Source: Anopheles merus
Lineage: Eukaryota > Arthropoda > Insecta > Diptera > Culicidae
Assembly: GCF_017562075.2 (NCBI RefSeq)
Contig: NC_054083.1
Coordinates: 2,706,773-2,770,772, forward strand
Direction: 5' to 3'
Length of the DNA stretch: 64,000 nt
In this document: one piece after another, positions 54,007-64,000 of the stretch
Position numbering within the stretch: position 1 is the first letter of the stretch
Layout: each line of letters opens with the position of its first letter
Position numbers and translations under genes: made by a program
The notes under the pieces: generated by a model
The model's database searches: none
What the model was told of the DNA's origin: nothing
What the model saw: only the letters and a program-made list of their open reading frames with translations

Positions 54007-54338
54007 ACATTTATTTACTTTGTTAAATTGCTCCACCTATTTATAGTTGCTGTTTATATATTACATATTATTTATTGATAAACACATTGCTTTTCCATTT
54101 TTATTAATTTTAATGTCTTATTGATACTATATTACACCTTTTATCTATTCTTTTCTAATTTTACAAATAAAATGAAAAAAATGTAGCTTTGGTAGCTTTT
54201 AAGGGTTAAAATTGGACTTTTTTTTTATTTCTCGTTAGGACGGCCTGGTTGGCCGTATCATTAAGTTAAGATAGGACTTATTTAAGATAAAAAATGTAAA
54301 ATGGCTGTTGGTTTCATTTCGCAAATCACTAACAGCCC
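54007..54338. other. AT-rich spacer
   Basis: Immediately downstream of the DUF4806-like stop. AT-rich, several AATAAA-like words, no gene. Confidence 0.5.
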
Positions 54339-54930
54339 ATATAACCAAGATACCGAAAACGCCACCAATTTCTTGTACTAAAAATCCAATTCCATCAAAA
54401 AAAGCTAAAAAACTATCAGTTTGGTGGGTTAAGCCACACGGCCACAGAAGCAGCCACTTCAATGTTGTTGAAGTCAGATTTTTATGCACGGGCAATTTAT
54501 TTGCTCAACATGTTTCACCTGTGTTAAAATGTTATTTAATTGTGCTAAGGAAGCAATTACGCGTGTGTGTTTGAGTTGGTTTGTTGTAAAACAAACATGT
54601 TTTATGTATATGTGTGTTTGTTTACTTGCGAATGAACTCTTCCATTTCGCTGGTCAGTGCATAGTTTATAGACTAATAATATTGCTGAAGTTGAAGTGCA
54701 GTGATGTAAGTGAATGAATTTAATCAACCGAGGAGTTAAAATCCTGTCCAGTATATTGACCTAAGCCAACCCTTGACCAAACTTTTCCTCAAAGCATTTT
54801 TGGAAAAGGTGGGTTAAGGGTGGGCAAGATAAATACATCGGATCGGAACTAGCAGCTCCGATTGTTCTAAAATTTGGTGGGTTAACGACTGAATCGACCA
54901 CCACAAACCCACGTGGGTTTACAACAACTT
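54339..54930. mobile_element. Element X, copy 2 (inverted, without nested insertions)
   Basis: The minus strand aligns with copy 1 at 14515-16332. The right-hand TIR is present as a variant (CCCATATAACCAAGA at about 54338); the other terminus is not recognisable. It represents the empty-site state for both insertions of copy 1. Confidence 0.65.
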
Positions 54931-55560
54931 TAATTAACATACCTTCCTGCGGAGGCAAATAACTGCACGTATCTAACCTCCATCTATCGTTTTCTCCTGG
55001 TAAACGATAAGGACACCCAAAAATATGGAAAATTAGATGGATACAACCGAACACTAGACGGATACGTTTACATATTTCTAATTTATAACACTTTAGCTCA
55101 CATTTTTGCTTCACACTAAGCACAACGCACTGACATAGGAAGCTTCAATATTTCAACGCTTCAATATTCGCCAACAGCACACAAGTGAATAGCACCATTA
55201 GGCTTTTAAGTTCACATTACAAACTTTAACACAGAAAATATACAACTAAAATACATGTTTATCACAAAGACGCTTCTGCATCAAACTCTTGCACATTGTA
55301 AACATAACCTCGATCCATCTTCGCTGCCTAAAATAACACACACATCCACACACTGTACGTCGTCACATGCCGTTTGGTGCTGTTGCACGCACACAGTTGC
55401 AGTTCATTAGCGCTCGTCCGTGTAACTTGCTGCTCTTCCATGCGTTTCGACACCCCTCGCCATAGTATTAAACGTCAATTGCCTGCCGGGTACGCTCACC
55501 TTGCGTGAATTGACAGCAACGTCAGGTTGCGTCATTGGTACTACTGACGGACATTGTATA
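54931..55560. other. Probable copia LTR and flank, no gene
   Basis: On the minus strand this follows the copia polypurine tract and presumably holds the 3' LTR. The right border is not determined. Confidence 0.35.
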
Positions 55561-55575
55561 TCCCAACACCCCCGC

Positions 55576-56428
55576 TCAATGTTTGGAACTTACAAACCCC
55601 AAATTCGTTCGGTGTTTTTGAAAAGCAGATAGAGGCAAACCTTTCATCATTATGTCAGCGATCTGATCACCAGTAGGAATATACGTTACCAATACTTGCC
55701 CCCGCTGAATTTCTTGATGCACGAACCGATGCCTTACGTTGACATGCTTTAGACGATTACTGTCTCGCTCATCCTCGACCACTCGAATGTTTGATTGATT
55801 GTCCTCGTGGTAAATAACCAGTAGCTCAGGTTCTTTCTCCAGATCCCGCAACAGCTGCACAAGCCAATTTCCATGACAAACAGCCACACATAATGCCACT
55901 AGTTCCGCTTCGGTTTGATGATAACGCAATCGTCGATTGTTTCCTTGTCAACTAGCTTACAGCTGCACTGCATACTTGGAACAGATATCCCGTCAACGAA
56001 CGTAGATCCGTCGGATCATTCGCCCAATCCGCATCAGCAAACGCCTCGATGACTGGCGCAGAATTTTTCGCACGAAAAATGAGCTCATACTTAAGCGTAC
56101 CCTTGATGTATCGGAGTACTCTCTTTGCATGCTTCCAGTTCACCTCCGTAGGACAACTCTGGAACTGGCTAAGATAGCTAACGGACGCACACAAATCTGG
56201 CCTCGATGTCAACATCACGTACATTAGACAACCAATCTGCTGTCTGTATGGCTTGTCTGTATGCTCAGCATCTTCACCTTTCTTCAGCCGAAGATGACAC
56301 TCCATCGGTGTTGAGACGGCCACTCATGCATATTGAAACGCAGAAGTAAATTCTCTAGAAAATTTCCCTTACTTATTCGGAGACATTTTCGTTCCACATC
56401 GCTTTCAATCTTGAAGCCAAGGAATGTT
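55576..56428 (-). pseudogene. Copia RT C-terminus and RNase H
   Basis: Pieces: PYRQQIGCLMYVMLTSRPDL, KRVLRYIKGTLKYELIF, EAFADADWANDPTDLRSLTG, then in another frame EAELVALCVAVCHGNWLVQL, HEDNQSNIRVVED, KHVNVRHRFVHQ and GDQIADIMMKGLP. The ADADWA and EAE motifs are RNase H active-site regions. A frameshift near 55950 splits it. Confidence 0.9.
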
Positions 56429-57132
56429 TTAAACCTCTCCAATGTCTGACATTTCAAACTCTTTCGAAAGAAATTGCTTCACTGCCTTGACCGCATTAAA
56501 CTGATAACCAACAACGAGCAGATCATCCACATAAAGTACTAAGATCCCTTTATTGTTCCTAGATCTCTTTATGAATAGGCACATTTCACTCACACTTCTA
56601 CGATATCCTAGTTTCTCGACATAACTGTGAAACCTTGCATTCCAAGCTCTCGAAGCTTGTTTCAACCCATACAATGATCGGTTCAACCGACACACAAGAT
56701 TACTGCCAATGTCAACTCCTTCTGGTAGTGTCATGTAAATCTCTTCCTCTAAATTTCCATTGAGGAAAGCAGTTTTAACGTCCATTTGATGGACGTTAAA
56801 AAAATTCTTAAATCATTTGCGATAGCTAAAACTACTCTCACGGTATCCAAACGCGCTACTGGAGAATAGGTGTCAGCGTAATCGAAACCATGTTTCTGAC
56901 TGAAACCACGCGCTACTAATCGTGCTTTGTATCGATCTTCATTTTTAGATTCCCGGCGCATTACTTTGAACACCCCCTTGCAAGTCATTGGTGTTCGACC
57001 ATGTGGTAGCTTTTCAAGGGTCCACGTGTGATTTCTTGTAAGAGAATCCATTTCCTCGAGGATTGCAGCTTTCCACTTTTCCCAATTTGCTGACGATTTC
57101 GCTTTTGTAAGCGAAGTCGGTACATGATCCAC
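56429..57132 (-). pseudogene. Copia reverse transcriptase
   Basis: Two frames joined near 56770: KWKAAILEEMDSLTRNHTWT, VFKVMRRESKNEDRYKARLV, ARGFSQKHGFDYADTYSPVA, then MDVKTAFLNGNLEEEIYM, SLYGLKQASRAWN and the catalytic ILVLYVDDLLVVG. These are unmistakable copia RT motifs. The frame breaks just before MDVKTAFLNG and again near 56429. Confidence 0.9.
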
Positions 57133-57270
57133 GTAGCTTGATGCCTTGAATGCAAAGCCTGTGTAGAGACCGTGAACGGTTTGAGAGACTTAGAGACAGG
57201 GAACGGTTCTGGAACTTTCGTTGGGAACAAGGATGAGAACATTTCTTCTCTTTCACGCAAGGGTCAAGTA

Positions 57271-57621
57271 GGATATAAAAAGCCGCGAACGGCCGGTGCA
57301 AGTTAGAGAGTGAGGAGAGTCGACGAGTTCAAGAGATGGCGCGAGTAAGATATTACGTTCAGTGTTACATTATAAGTAGTGTTCAAGTGTGAAGAATAAA
57401 TGCCAAAAAATAAAAGGAGCGTTGGGGGAAGTTCAGCCGTTTCCGATCTTGCGAGAGAAAACAAGCGTCCTAAAATGGACACGAGTAGAGGCGAGATGAA
57501 TCATAGTGAGACAGTCCATACTGAGGAAAATAACAACAAGGATGAATTTATTCTCGTTCAACGGAAAAAGGCACGACCAACATCGTCATGTAGCATATCT
57601 GCTATACAGAACTTATTATAA
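57271..57621 (+). CDS. Short reading frame behind a TATA box, unidentified
   Basis: GATATAAAAAGCCG at 57271-57284 is followed by an ATG at 57400 and a 73-codon Lys/Ser/Asn-rich frame (MPKNKRSVGGSSAVSDLARE ... ILVQRKKAR). The composition resembles the N-terminus of a retrotransposon ORF1/gag, but no domain is visible and the frame stops at 57619-57621. Could be a truncated element 5' end. Confidence 0.3.
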
Positions 57622-57819
57622 TACACACTATCAGCTATAGACACATTGCAACACACTTCGGAAAGCCAAATCACACCATTGCAACACATTCATTATAACA
57701 CATCAGCAAATCAATCCACACCATAGCAACACACCCAGACCATACCGTCCATAGAAAAAACCATTGAGACACATTTATCGAAAACAACCGAAACGCGCAA
57801 CATAAGCAATTCAAGCGTT

Positions 57820-58443
57820 ACTGCGGCAAAGTGGACAAACAGAGAACGTATAGCAACTTATTGCTAAAAGCGCAGTGTAGGCAAAGATCGACGAACGCAC
57901 TCGTTCTTTGGCTAGAACAGTTGAAACTTTCCAGAACCTTTGTAAAAACGCTAAAAGCGCAGCATAGGCACAAATTGGCAGACACCTCACTCCAATACAA
58001 TGCATGAATTGCACCTCTTATCAATAACCTTTAATTAGGACAAAAACACATTCCAAAACCAAAATGTACGAAACCCATTGAGTATAAATAAAACCAATTC
58101 CGACCGTGGCAAGTCAGATTCGTTCGGACTGTCAGGATAGGACTATACCCATCCAACATCTATCGACTTCTAATTTAAAGAGTTTAGTTATGTCCCCCTA
58201 CGTAAGGTAAGGCTTTCAACGTTTCAAGTAAGGAAAACCTCCTACAGGTTTCTATGATCGCCTGGACGATCAAGTGTCGAAAAGTCCGCTCGAACGAAGT
58301 TTTATTCCACCTCGATACATGTCAGCGAAACACTGACCTACCGCGATGGTACGCGTTGATCAGTTGTACCGTATGTACACTCATCAGAATACTTAGCGAC
58401 CGTATCTAAAACCGAACATATTACATGGCGACTGTAACGATCG
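57820..58443 (+). mobile_element. Isolated LTR with primer-binding site
   Basis: TATAAATA at 58083-58090 precedes an initiator-like tcgttcggactgtcagg. The LTR ends ATATTACA at 58425 and TGGCGACTGTAACGATCG follows at 58426, a primer-binding site of the kind matching tRNA-Arg-type 3' ends (inference). The left border is unclear. Two imperfect ~87-bp direct repeats (aaaagcgcag at 57868 and 57955) lie upstream. No coding region follows, so this is a truncated element or solo LTR plus leader. Confidence 0.5.
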
Positions 58444-59600
58444 CCAAACCTACTACATACATATTTAGGGTGCATGACACGTTTAGCCTTCCGCAATAAT
58501 TTATTTAACGTCGTTTATCGCCACGTGAAACAGCGCTATTTTTATGGACAATTAAAGTGCACTACTGGTATTATAGTGTAATAATGCCTGTGAAATATAT
58601 TCACTAAAGTACTGGACTGTGATATTAACTTGTGTAAAATTGATGAGAATGAAAAGTGTGCTCCTTAATCGCCGGTCTGTTTGCAACTGTGTATTCGTTT
58701 GTCCCATAGTCCATTACATAATTCATTACAAAGTTCATTCGTGTAGTTCGAGCAGTTCATTTTGTGCAGTCCTAATTAGTCAAGTAGTTCTATCTATATC
58801 CTATGGTTTAGTTCCTTCTAATTCCTGCGTGTTTTCCTATTTGAATTCATATTTGAAATATTAATAATAACCCAAAGTCCAACAATGCCCTAACGCTTTC
58901 TGCTGCATGGGCCAACATCGACTCGCAGGTCGACTTGCGCGATCGCGACACGAAGCCGAAGCGAAGACGGTTATAGTGCGAAGGGTACAGGTGTGAGGTA
59001 CGCCATCGCCCTTTTTCTATCGTTATCGGAATAAAGACACGTTCTTTATAGCTTTTTGTCATAAACCAAATTTAATAAAACGTGTCATTTAATTTACTAT
59101 AGACTACCGGTAGAAATAAGTTGCTTTCGCAGTAACTGGACACTTTCACACCGGTAGTTCACCGTACAGTATAATGTCAACCCTACAGAACCAACTTAAC
59201 AGTCTATGTATTTTAAGAAGAATATAAATTCCATCAGTGTAGTGTAAATTAATCCATACGAAATTTAAAAAGCTAAATAAACTTGTAAGCTTTTTGATTT
59301 TGCATCAAAATTTCATATTCGTTGCAACAAATTTCTGATTCACTTATTGATTTAGAAGTAGAAAAAGGGAATAATGATTAATTTTAGTAAAAACAAAAAC
59401 AACAAAATGACTTAACCTTTTAATGAAAAAGGAACTGCATAGCGGGCTACTTAAGTTAAGAATTTTTATTATAGTACAAGAATAGTTTTACACATTCAGT
59501 AAACTATTATTTAGCTTTGTTTTAATTGAAACTGTGTGATTACTGCACAAAAAATATATTATACAATATTCAATGAATACTTTCAAGTTTCAACCATATA
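58444..59600. other. Spacer, no gene recognised
   Basis: AT-rich. A short inverted pair taccggtag (59106; also near 59151) is present. No domain. Confidence 0.45.
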
Positions 59601-60890
59601 CAGGGTGTTCAAGATAAATTTTACAGTTTCTGAGGGAATAGGAAAGGAATTTTTATCAAATTTATGTTAAATATTAAAAAAAATGCTACAAAGTTTAGCT
59701 TACCATGTTTGCCGCATTTTGTATTCGAAGTACCCCCCTTCGCGTCAATGGCCGCCTGCATCCGCTTCCGGAACCACGCGCAAGCCTGGACAACCAAGTC
59801 TCTGGGGATGGCCGCAAACACGGCCTTTATTCTGACCACCAGCTCCGCTTTGGTATTGCAGGACGCCCTGTTGGTGGCCCAATCAACTGTGCCCCACACA
59901 AAGTAATCCATATGATTAAGGTCAGGGGAGCTGGGTGGCCAAACGTCGGTGCTGGTGTATAGGTCGAAATTGGCAGTGAGCCATTGGCGTGTTTTTACGG
60001 CCGTATGGCATGGTGCAGAATCCTGCTGCCAAACGTACGGCCGCCTATTGGCCACCGTTTCAATCCACGGCTTCACCACGGTGGCCAGCAGGTCAATGTA
60101 CCCGTCAGCATTCAGCCGCAGGTCCTGGGGGAAGATGTGAGGCGGCATCACGTCTCCCTCCGACGAGACCTACCCGAACACCATCATCGTCTGAGGAAAC
60201 TTCATCTGCAGCACACGGGGCACATCAGCAGCACAGTAAGTGAGCCAGCGGTTGTTCTGCACGTTGTGCTTCTGGTCTTGACAAAAGTTCTTCTCGTCAG
60301 AGAAGAACCACAACGTACCTGGCGTCACCGTTTGCTTCAGCTAGCTCAGCAAGCGCTTAGCGTTGGCAAGCCGCTTTTCGCACGTTTTTGCTGTTATGAG
60401 CTGTCCCCTACGTCGCTTGTACGACGCGTACCGCAGGTCCTCATTTAACGCCACCTTGACGGTGCTCGGAGCCACGCCAACGTCTCGCGCCAGGGCCCGG
60501 ATGCCGACGCCGGGATCGGCCGTCGCCCGCTGCTGCAACCCGGCCAGGAACGCGTCGGTCCGCACACAATCCGACTGCCTGCTATGCTGTTTGCGAACAA
60601 TAACACAATCCACGTCTTCACCACACTCCTCGAGCTGTACGCGTATTGTTTTTACAGCGTTCAGCGAACACATCGCCGCCTTCCGAATTCCGGCATTGGC
60701 TATCATAACACACGTTACGCGCTTGTACAATTCGGACGGGTTCCAAATATTTACGGAGCTAGGCTTTTTTACACTTTTTCGCACAACTTTCAACAATCGA
60801 ATGACATATCAATCATTCCGATACGTCAACTCAACCCTGAGATATAAACCCAAAGGCCAGGTGTCAAATTTAGGCCAGGCGCACACCCTA
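59601..60890 (-). mobile_element. maT-type (DD37D) mariner element
   Basis: 1290 bp, beginning CAGGGTGTTC (left) and ending with the degenerate inverse ...GCACACCCTA, flanked by TA (59599-59600, 60891-60892). A single minus-strand frame from about 60796 to 59621 carries the transposase. Both ends are present; TIR similarity has decayed to about 8 of the first 10 bases. Confidence 0.85.
59621..60796 (-). pseudogene. maT-type mariner transposase, two nonsense codons
   Basis: One frame of ~390 codons. N-terminal HTH with SDCVRTDAFLAGLQQR, DPGVGIRALARDVGVAPSTV, the first Asp in LWFFSDEKNFCQDQ, VSSEGDVMPPHIF, the second Asp in VWQQDSAPCHTAV and the third in PDLNHMDYFVWG. Exactly 37 residues lie between the last two Asp, the DD37D spacing of maT elements. 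Interruptions are two TAG codons (near 60340 and 60170), both plausible CAG/GGG-type point mutations, with no frameshift. The initiator ATG is unclear. Otherwise this is the best preserved DNA transposase here. Confidence 0.9.
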
Positions 60891-60892
60891 TA

Positions 60893-61603
60893 TAAAGTGA
60901 GCAATTGAAAAAGCGTAAGGCCCAAGGACCGTAAAGATATCAGGTCAAGTTATAAGCCCGTTTTGACAGCTAGGAGGAAGAAGAATCGACGAAGAAAACT
61001 GACAGTTAGTTTTCCGAGTTTGGCGAGCGCTTCTTGTTCTCGATGGAAAATTTCCATGTTAAATCACGGGCTGTGTTCTAATAAACTAAAATATTCACCC
61101 AAATTGATCTCCACCAAATATTGACCATGCAAAACGTAAACAATCCATCAATACATATGCAAGCGGAAAACCATCTGTCAAAATCGGAGCCCAGGGGGGG
61201 GATCGCCAAAAGCGCTATAACTACACCTCATTATACATTCCACCTTGGTAAGGCCGCAAATACACGACGCGCGTTTCCGCGGGCGCGTTCAAATGCGTAT
61301 AACTCAACTGTCAATTATGTCAACCTGTATACGTGTCAATAAAATGTCAACCCATCTCGATGTGTTTAATTAGACTGTTTGAAAAGAGCGATGTGTTTGG
61401 TTTGTTGGTACTTCGAATTTAATTGTGAAAAATTACAGCGTTATGAACCGTGAACAAAAAGGGGCGATCTTGCGACTTACAAATGCGTGGTCCACTTTCA
61501 TTAGGTTGCATATGGTATCTCTTTGACAACCTCCACAAATCAGAGAATGGGCGCGCCCCATGCTTCTGGAAAGAAACTATCAAGCTAGTCGGTTGATTAA
61601 TAC
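60893..61603. other. Spacer, no gene recognised
   Basis: No conserved domain; short open frames only. Confidence 0.45.
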
Positions 61604-61941
61604 CAGCGGTCGGCAAACTTTTGAGGCAAAGGGCCAACTTTAGTAAATGATAGAGTGCCGCGGGCCAGGTGAATGCGGTTTTTTATTATTGCGCTTAAAT
61701 TATTGATTGAATTGCAAATGATTCACCAGCCTCGGGGCCCCAACGGCCATCCTTCCGGGGGCCCTTGTCGCTAGTACTCTGCCCATACGGCATACTATAG
61801 AAAGGCGATCTACGGGGCCCCTAAATCGACGGGGCCCCAGGCGACCGCCTAGTCCGCCTACCGTTAGATTCGCCACTGGGGCCGGATTGAATGTTGCGGC
61901 GGGCCGCATTTGGCCCGCGAGCATGACTTTGCCGACCGCTG
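61604..61941. mobile_element. hAT-type MITE (TIR CAGCGGTCGGCAAA)
   Basis: Ends CAGCGGTCGGCAAACTTTTG and the inverse TTTGCCGACCGCTG. The 8-bp flanks attaatac and atctagac match at 5 of 8, including the nTnnnnAn pattern of hAT targets. An inner segment (61725-61881) is itself a repeat shared with 38.2 kb, so this is a MITE within a MITE. No transposase. Confidence 0.7.
61725..61881 (+). repeat. Dispersed repeat (GTCGCC type), copy 2, nested
   Basis: Matches 38166-38307 in the same orientation; includes two extra ggggcccc words. Read from the right it starts CAGTGGCGAATCTAACGG. Confidence 0.5.
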
Positions 61942-63425
61942 ATCTAGACCGTAAAAAAACACTAAAAAAATAATATGAGTCTCCGGACATACGCTACCGC
62001 TACGGACGGAATCAATGATAGCAGATATTAATTTGTAGCTCGCCTATAGTTCAGTTAACTGTAAATATTACTATTTCCTTTCCGCTAGATGTATTAATTT
62101 GTTCTATGTTTATATAATGTTTCTTCTCTAAGTCTTTCGTTTGATCTATGGTCTGTAGGTAACCTGATGATTTCTCTTCTGCATATCGCTTTCAACAATT
62201 GACTATCAGTTAGCCTTAAACACTTCCTCTTGCATCCTGATTGCGTCCTACTCTTTTGTGTTTGGTTATAATATGACAGTGGGGCCCTTTCCGTTTGAAG
62301 CTCGTAGGCTGAAATTTCAGCCTGTCAGCTGTTTGCATTGTATAGCAGTTTTCGGGCAGCTATCTAAGTGAGTATAATATACAGGTGGGCTTATTCCAAG
62401 GTGTATGAATTTAGAAGACTGATTTTTATCGCTTCTGCTTCTCAATGAAGATTTTAAGAGTGTTTTGAGTATTCGTCAAGCCTCCAGACAGCTCTTTGGA
62501 GCAAAAGTTTTCACTCGTTCTGTCAAAAAGTGATATTCAAATTTGATTATAAAAAATGCTTTGAGACCATCTGGACTACCTACATTTTGATTCCAGATTC
62601 GATCACCTGATTTCTTTAATGCACCTGGGATAAATGTTAACAACACCGTGTTTTCGAGCAGGTACTCGAATCTAATTCTAGCTTTGTAGCTAGAATAATC
62701 TAGACTGAAAATTGCAGGCTAGTTTTTTGTGTGGTTTTGTATGGAGTGTTTACATGATTTCAGCCTCCAACTGTCAAACTCCATACAAAAAACTAACTAG
62801 AATCGTGAAGGCCCCCAGTGATGGTATAATTAAATCCAAAAAAAGGATTTTAATTTGCTTTCCCTGGTTCTTTAACCTGATTGTTGCGAAAATTGTGTGC
62901 AGCTGTTATTTTCATCTGGTGCTACTTTTTACATTTTTACTCACCTCCTACCTAAGTCACCTACTGTATCATATCAGTTTTCTACTGATTCTACTGAATT
63001 CTATTTTCTAGATCAGTAGTATACCATAGAAGAACCCTAGAATACACCTTATGGATTCAACCCTAGAATTAATCGAGTCCCGCAAGATAGAACTATTCAA
63101 TTAAGTCACTGATAATGAACCCATTATTGTATAACATATGCATAGACTATTTACATTTACTTAGTAAATAAAGAAGAAGAATATCGGTTAGGATGCATAA
63201 CAAAATTATAGTTTTATTTTCGCAAATTTTTTGGTCTTTACATCACAGAATGAATGTATATGCTTAGTGTCAGCTCAAACATGCAAATACTGCTTGTGCT
63301 TGTGCTTTGCATCAACGCATTAACATTATATCTCATTTATTCCATATCACATTTTTATCACACTTATATTTCATCATTTCACAGCTTATTTTGTGCTCTC
63401 CCTCTCTCACTCACTATCTCTCGTT
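61942..63425. other. Spacer with a short inverted repeat, no gene recognised
   Basis: No domain. An imperfect palindrome lies at 62729-62805 (ctagttttttg...tgtatggagt against actccatacaaaaaactaac). Confidence 0.45.
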
Positions 63426-63427
63426 CA

Positions 63428-64000
63428 CTCTCTCTCTCTCTCTCTTGTTGGCCTGCTCACGATGAACACGTCGACGTGACATGGCCCGGTCAACAACAAT
63501 TCTCCAGGATCCTCGGTCCCTGGCTGCAGCCTTCCATGCAGACACCTGATCTCCGTCAGGTCTCGCTTCACTTAATGTAGCCATCCAGTATGCAGTGCAC
63601 ACCTGCGCCTCGTGCTAAGCAGGGGGTCGCTGTCGAAGACTTTCTTGGTGAGGCATGAGTCCGGCATTCTCTTCACATGCCCACATGCGTATAATTCCAG
63701 CCTTCGCCATCGTCAGGATGGTCGTGGTTCATTCTTCTCCTCTAGATGATGCGTCGCTCAAATACGTCCAGACCGTTTGCATCTTGGTAGCATTATAAGA
63801 GATCTGCCGAAACAATATTATGTATTTCCTAGCAAAACTGGTTGGCAGCTATCGATATGATTTACCGCTACTCTCTGCATCATCTTACCTTTGCCTTTAT
63901 TGTGCTCGGCGCCCTTGACGAGCCTCAAATCTCTCCTGCTGAATCTCTACTACCCTACTCAACATCGTCGCAGTAAACTCCTCTCGCCGATCAGGCGACC
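63428..64000 (-). pseudogene. RTE-like reverse transcriptase C-terminus (runs off the window)
   Basis: On the minus strand: LELYACGHVKRMPDSCLTKK and VFDSDPLL, then in another frame AWKAAARDRGSWRIVVDRAM and RVHREQANKRE, before a GA-rich tail (63466-63428). The GHVxRMPDxxLxKK and ARDRxSW blocks are the conserved end of RTE-type polymerases. Multiple stops and frame changes. The rest lies beyond the window edge. The family differs from the RTE copy at 35.8 kb. Confidence 0.65.

Larger units (their letters stand above)
55300..57150 (-). mobile_element. Ty1/copia relic (RT-RNase H part and 3' LTR start)
   Basis: RT, RNase H, the polypurine tract gagcggggg (55577-55569) and TGTTGGGATATACAA, a typical copia LTR start at 55568, lie in order on the minus strand. 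Gag, protease, integrase and the 5' LTR are absent upstream of about 57150. Frame breaks separate four pieces. The LTR end is undefined. Confidence 0.8.

Overview
This window looks like transposon-dense heterochromatin or an intergenic desert of an insect, most probably a mosquito and plausibly Anopheles. That is inferred from the repertoire: several BEL/Pao retrotransposons, Ty3/gypsy and Ty1/copia relics, RTE, I-like and CR1/jockey-like non-LTR elements, a ~200-bp tRNA-derived SINE with an A- or AAG-rich tail, a DD37D (maT-type) mariner, many MITEs, and long CA/TG microsatellites. There are no operons, ribosome-binding sites or rRNA genes. No intact single-copy host gene was found. The one host-like candidate is a DUF4806-type gene at about 45.8-54.0 kb, which is decayed and split by a retrotransposon.

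Layout. 0-6 kb: short relics (hairpin, pogo/Tigger-like MITE, degenerate 160-bp tandem duplication, SINE, TA-flanked MITE). 6.4-14.1 kb: a PIF/Harbinger transposase fragment, a 5'-truncated CR1/jockey-like element (+) and an I-like element (-) carrying a hAT MITE with a perfect 8-bp target-site duplication (TSD). 14.5-16.3 kb: a three-level nest (element X, then a MITE and a ccggg-rich TIR element, then a SINE). 16.6-22.8 kb: a complete, young BEL element (BEL-1) with 477-bp LTRs, a 5-bp TSD, a 78-bp minisatellite in its leader and an integrase-core deletion. 24.8-29 kb: a decayed BEL (BEL-2) with a non-LTR tail inserted. 29.4-30.45 kb: a palindromic MITE and a truncated Tc1 gene. 30.5-35 kb: a Ty3/gypsy relic. 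35.8-37 kb: an internally deleted RTE element. 39.1 kb: a long CA array. 40.4-44.3 kb: BEL-3 (-), whose gag is interrupted by a 1.35-kb TRIM-like LTR element with a perfect TSD. 45.8-54.0 kb: the DUF4806-like pseudogene split by BEL-4 (46.8-53.6 kb, both LTRs, TSD AAGGG, PHD-like finger at the start of gag). 54.3-54.9 kb: a second copy of element X. 55.6-57.2 kb: copia relic (-). 57.8-58.4 kb: an isolated LTR with primer-binding site. 59.6-60.9 kb: a maT-type mariner with two nonsense codons. 61.6-61.9 kb: a hAT MITE. 63.4 kb to the end: an RTE-like reverse transcriptase C-terminus.

The elements are related by nesting rather than by a shared pathway, so the region reads as a stratigraphy of insertions. 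Relative ages follow from LTR divergence counted by eye: BEL-1 3/477 sites, TRIM 2/299, BEL-4 about 8 substitutions plus a 66-bp length difference. Several frame breaks fall at homopolymer runs, so part of the apparent decay could be base-calling error.
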